In this document: one piece after another, positions 61,745 through 64,000 of the stretch
Numbering within the stretch: the first letter of the stretch is position 1
Layout: every line of letters begins with the position of its first letter
Assembly (NCBI GenBank): GCA_014804005.1
Contig: JAAVAP010000016.1
Coordinates: 1 to 64,000, forward strand
Reading direction: 5' to 3'
DNA length: 64,000 nucleotides
From: Treponema sp.
GTDB taxonomy: Bacteria > Spirochaetota > Spirochaetia > Treponematales > Treponemataceae
Translations under genes and position numbers: made by a program
The notes under the pieces: generated by a model
What the model was told of the DNA's origin: nothing
The model's database searches: none
The model's input: the letters and a program-made list of their open reading frames with translations, nothing else

Positions 61745-63136
61745 ATGGAAAACAAAAACGCTTGGGAAAAATACGACGACAAAAAATCTGTGATGGACTT
61801 CGCGGAGGAATACCGCGAATTTATTTCCGCCAACAAGACGGAGCGCGAGTGCATCGAATATTTCAAGGCGCGCGCGGAAAAGAACGGATTCGTTTCGATT
61901 GAGGAAGCGAGAAAGTCCGGGAAGAAATTGCGCGCGGGCGACAAGGTTTACGTGTGCGCGATGGAAAAGATTCTCGCGCTCTTCCAAATCGGAAGCGGCG
62001 ACTTGCAGGAAGGAATGAACATTCTCGGAGCGCACGTCGATTCGCCGCGCCTCGACATCAAGCAGAATCCGCTCTACGAAAGCGAAAGCCTTGCGTTCTT
62101 GGACACGCATTATTACGGCGGCATAAAAAAATATCAGTGGGTCACGACTCCGCTTTCGCTGCGCGGCGTTGTGGCGAAAAAGGACGGAAGCAAAGTCCGC
62201 GTTTCGATCGGTGACGGCGAAGGCGAGGCGGTTTTCGGCGTTTCGGATTTGCTCATCCACCTTTCCGCAGACCAGCTCGAAAAGCGCGCAAGCAAAGTCG
62301 TTGAGGGCGAGGCTTTGAACATTCTCGTGGGAAGCGTTCCGCTTAAGGCCGAGAAGGATTCAAAGGAAAAGAAAAATCCTGTAAAGGAAAACATCCTGAA
62401 AATCCTGAAAGAAAAATACGGCATGGACGAGGCGGACTTCGTTTCCGCAGAATTGGAAGCCGTGCCTGCGGGCGAGGCGAAAAACTACGGATTCGATTCG
62501 AGCATGATAATGGCTTATGGTCAGGACGACAGGGTTTGCGCATATCCTTCGTTCAGGGCGATCGAAAACCTGCCGCAGACCGAACGCACCGCGCTTTGCC
62601 TTTTGGTCGATAAAGAAGAAATCGGAAGCGTGGGCGCGACTGGAATGCATTCGCGGTTTTTCGAAAACGCCGTGGCGGAAGTATACGACTTGCTCGGCGG
62701 CTACAGCGAGCTGGGCTTGAGGCGATGCCTTGCGAACTCGCAGATGCTTTCAAGCGACGTGAGCGCGGCGTTCGACCCGAACTATCCCGAAGTGATGGAA
62801 AAGAACAATTGCTGCTACCTTTGCCGTGGAATCGCGCTGAACAAATTCACGGGCTCTCGCGGAAAAAGCGGAAGCAACGACGCGAACGCTGAATACATCG
62901 CGCGGATTCGAAAGATTTTCGACGATGCCGGAGTTTCGTTCCAGATGACGGAAATGGGAAAAGTGGACGCGGGCGGCGGCGGAACGATCGCCTACATCAT
63001 GGCGAACTACGGAATGAACGTCATCGATTCGGGCGTGGGCGTTTTGAACATGCATTCGCCGTGGGAAATCACTAGCAAGGTGGACATCTACGAATCGTTC
63101 AAAGGCTACCGCGCGTTCCTTGAAAGCAGGATTTAG
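61745..63136 (+). CDS. M18 family aminopeptidase
   Basis: 463 aa metallo-aminopeptidase of the M18 (aspartyl aminopeptidase-like) family, cytosolic, large oligomers. Metal ligands: His/Asp in 'GAHVDSPRLDIK', the Glu pair in 'LLVDKEEIGSVGATGMHSRF', Asp in 'AFDPNYPE', and the late His in 'VLNMHSPWEITSKVDIYE'. Complete. ATG 61745 is chosen as it follows the -10 box and starts homology. Peptide use fits an amino-acid-fermenting host. Confidence 0.93.
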   Translation: MENKNAWEKYDDKKSVMDFAEEYREFISANKTERECIEYFKARAEKNGFVSIEEARKSGKKLRAGDKVYVCAMEKILALFQIGSGDLQEGMNILGAHVDSPRLDIKQNPLYESESLAFLDTHYYGGIKKYQWVTTPLSLRGVVAKKDGSKVRVSIGDGEGEAVFGVSDLLIHLSADQLEKRASKVVEGEALNILVGSVPLKAEKDSKEKKNPVKENILKILKEKYGMDEADFVSAELEAVPAGEAKNYGFDSSMIMAYGQDDRVCAYPSFRAIENLPQTERTALCLLVDKEEIGSVGATGMHSRFFENAVAEVYDLLGGYSELGLRRCLANSQMLSSDVSAAFDPNYPEVMEKNNCCYLCRGIALNKFTGSRGKSGSNDANAEYIARIRKIFDDAGVSFQMTEMGKVDAGGGGTIAYIMANYGMNVIDSGVGVLNMHSPWEITSKVDIYESFKGYRAFLESRI

Positions 63137-63149
63137 AAAATCGCGCTGC

Positions 63150-63173
63150 GCCGCAAGCCGCATGGCTTGCGGC
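63150..63173. terminator. Hairpin between convergent M18 and LRR genes
   Basis: GCCGCAAGCC-GCAT-GGCTTGCGGC, 10-bp perfect stem, no clear T-run. Confidence 0.55.
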
Positions 63174-63203
63174 TTGCGCCTGTCGAAATGAATATTTTGG
63201 CGA

Positions 63204-64000
63204 CTATTTGCCGAACACGCCGTCCCTGCAGCGGACACTCGCCTGTTTCGGCACATCCGCCAATACCTTGAACTGCTCCCATTGGGCTTTTGTGCCGCCG
63301 TAGTGCACTTCCTCAAGCCTCGGGCAGTCCCAGAAAACGCCGGCACCAAGCTTTGCCATGCTGGAAGGAATCAAAACAGTCTTGAGCGAAGCGCAATTTT
63401 TGAACGCGCGCGCGCCCAATGTCGCAGCGCCTTCTTTTAGTTCTGCGCTCACAAGCGCGGAGCAATTCTCGAAAACGGAATCGCCAAGGCTCTTCACATT
63501 GCCGGGAATGACGATGCTTTTCAACGCCGTGCAACGGTAGAATGCCGCATCGATGATTGTGGTCACGCTCGAAGGAATATCAATGCGCTCAAGGGCAGTG
63601 CAGTCGGAAAACACCGCCTTGCCGAGCATCGTCACGCTGGAAGGAAGCGTGATGCTTTTTATCGCAGTGCAGCCTGCGAACGCCCCTTCGTAGAATTTTT
63701 GCACGCCATACTTGATGTCCACATTTGCAAGCGAACGGCAATCGCCAAAAGCGAAACCTCCGATTGAATTCACGCTGGAAGGAATCGTAATGCGAGTAAT
63801 CGCCGTTGCATTGAACGCCTCGCTGTCGATCGATGTCACGCCTTCCTCTATGTTGATATCCGTAATCCCCGTACAACCTGAGAACGCTCCGCGTCCGACT
63901 CTGCTCACGCTTGCGGGAATCGTAATGCGTTTAAGCGAAACGCATTCTTCGAACGCGTAGTCGCCGAGCCTCGTCAAGCCAGACGGAAGCACTACGGCGG
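63204..64000 (-). CDS. BspA-type LRR protein (5' part missing)
   Basis: The reverse frame is open at the right edge, so only the C-terminal 264 or so residues are seen. About ten LRR_5 repeats ('SVTTIIDAAFYRCTALKSIV'-like) end in the usual cap 'GGTKAQWEQFKVLADVPKQA' and a short tail. A GTG at 63992 is inside the repeat pattern and not a real start. By analogy with loci 2 and 3 a DUF6261-like gene and a poly-G leader may lie upstream, outside the window; that is a prediction. Confidence 0.88.
   Translation of the reverse strand, partial: AVVLPSGLTRLGDYAFEECVSLKRITIPASVSRVGRGAFSGCTGITDINIEEGVTSIDSEAFNATAITRITIPSSVNSIGGFAFGDCRSLANVDIKYGVQKFYEGAFAGCTAIKSITLPSSVTMLGKAVFSDCTALERIDIPSSVTTIIDAAFYRCTALKSIVIPGNVKSLGDSVFENCSALVSAELKEGAATLGARAFKNCASLKTVLIPSSMAKLGAGVFWDCPRLEEVHYGGTKAQWEQFKVLADVPKQASVRCRDGVFGK

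Noticed and set aside
1..64000. tRNA, rRNA or tmRNA genes
   Set aside because: No T-loop-like GGTTCGAATCC with acceptor pairing or rRNA segments found on reading; a tRNAscan or Infernal run would settle it.

Overview
The window is best explained as a chromosomal piece of a gut or oral treponeme (phylum Spirochaetota). Evidence: many exported BspA-type (TpLRR) leucine-rich-repeat proteins, a FliG-type motor-switch protein, a sodium-pumping oxaloacetate decarboxylase in the order G-A-B, a short omega-like RNA polymerase subunit, poly-G contingency tracts, and protein sequences that read as treponemal throughout. Genus is fairly secure; species is not determined. I see no rRNA, tRNA, CRISPR array, phage or intact transposase.

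Layout. 1-1640: surface locus 1 (exported CsgG/LpoB-like protein, DUF6261-like protein, long leader). 1720-7262: fliG and the oadGAB operon. 7438-13117: surface locus 2, with a relic of UDP-glucose dehydrogenase, a P-loop protein, a run of hairpins, a large Ig/LRR lipoprotein, DUF6261-like protein 2 and its leader. 13230-38480: housekeeping block (recO, pdp, recJ, M23 peptidase, ligA, trmB, dinB, surE, galactokinase, lnt, rpoZ, miaA, SLC13 permease, GH16 glucanase). 38540-42940: surface locus 3 (two unknown membrane proteins, LRR protein, DUF6261-like protein 3 and its leader). 43042-57156: glmS, glnA plus ANTAR regulator, LMW phosphatase, GGDEF-EAL receptor, small enzymes, a periodic repeat array, plsC, ABC-F protein, alanine symporter. 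57594-59413: surface locus 4, a phase-variable InlB/LRR lipoprotein. 59564-63136: GTP-PEPCK and M18 aminopeptidase. The right edge holds the 3' part of another LRR gene.

Main discovery. Four tracts of exactly nine G residues, each read in the sense of its gene, share one design. In all four a short ORF enters the tract and stops soon after it. With one more G (10, or 7) the frame opens: into the body of the lipoprotein at locus 4, and at loci 1-3 into a 184-223 codon ORF that crosses a 41/42-bp tandem repeat array and ends overlapping the ATG of a DUF6261-like gene. The leaders of loci 2 and 3 also hold hairpins followed by T-runs just after the tract, and locus 1 has a weaker one. This fits a phase-variable switch in which slippage at poly-G decides whether ribosomes cover the leader, controlling DUF6261-like and surface LRR genes by translational coupling and attenuation. 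The frames, overlaps and promoters are visible in the sequence; the mechanism is inference.

A second theme is promoter layout: about nine well-formed promoters have a -10 box ending only 5-8 nt before the ATG with no Shine-Dalgarno sequence, suggesting leaderless mRNAs. A third is the abundance of modular hairpins between genes, including a 130-bp element present twice with a compensatory base-pair change. Metabolically, GTP-PEPCK, Na+-pumping oxaloacetate decarboxylase, a Na+:alanine symporter and a beta-glucanase suggest a fermentative, carbohydrate-using cell with sodium bioenergetics.
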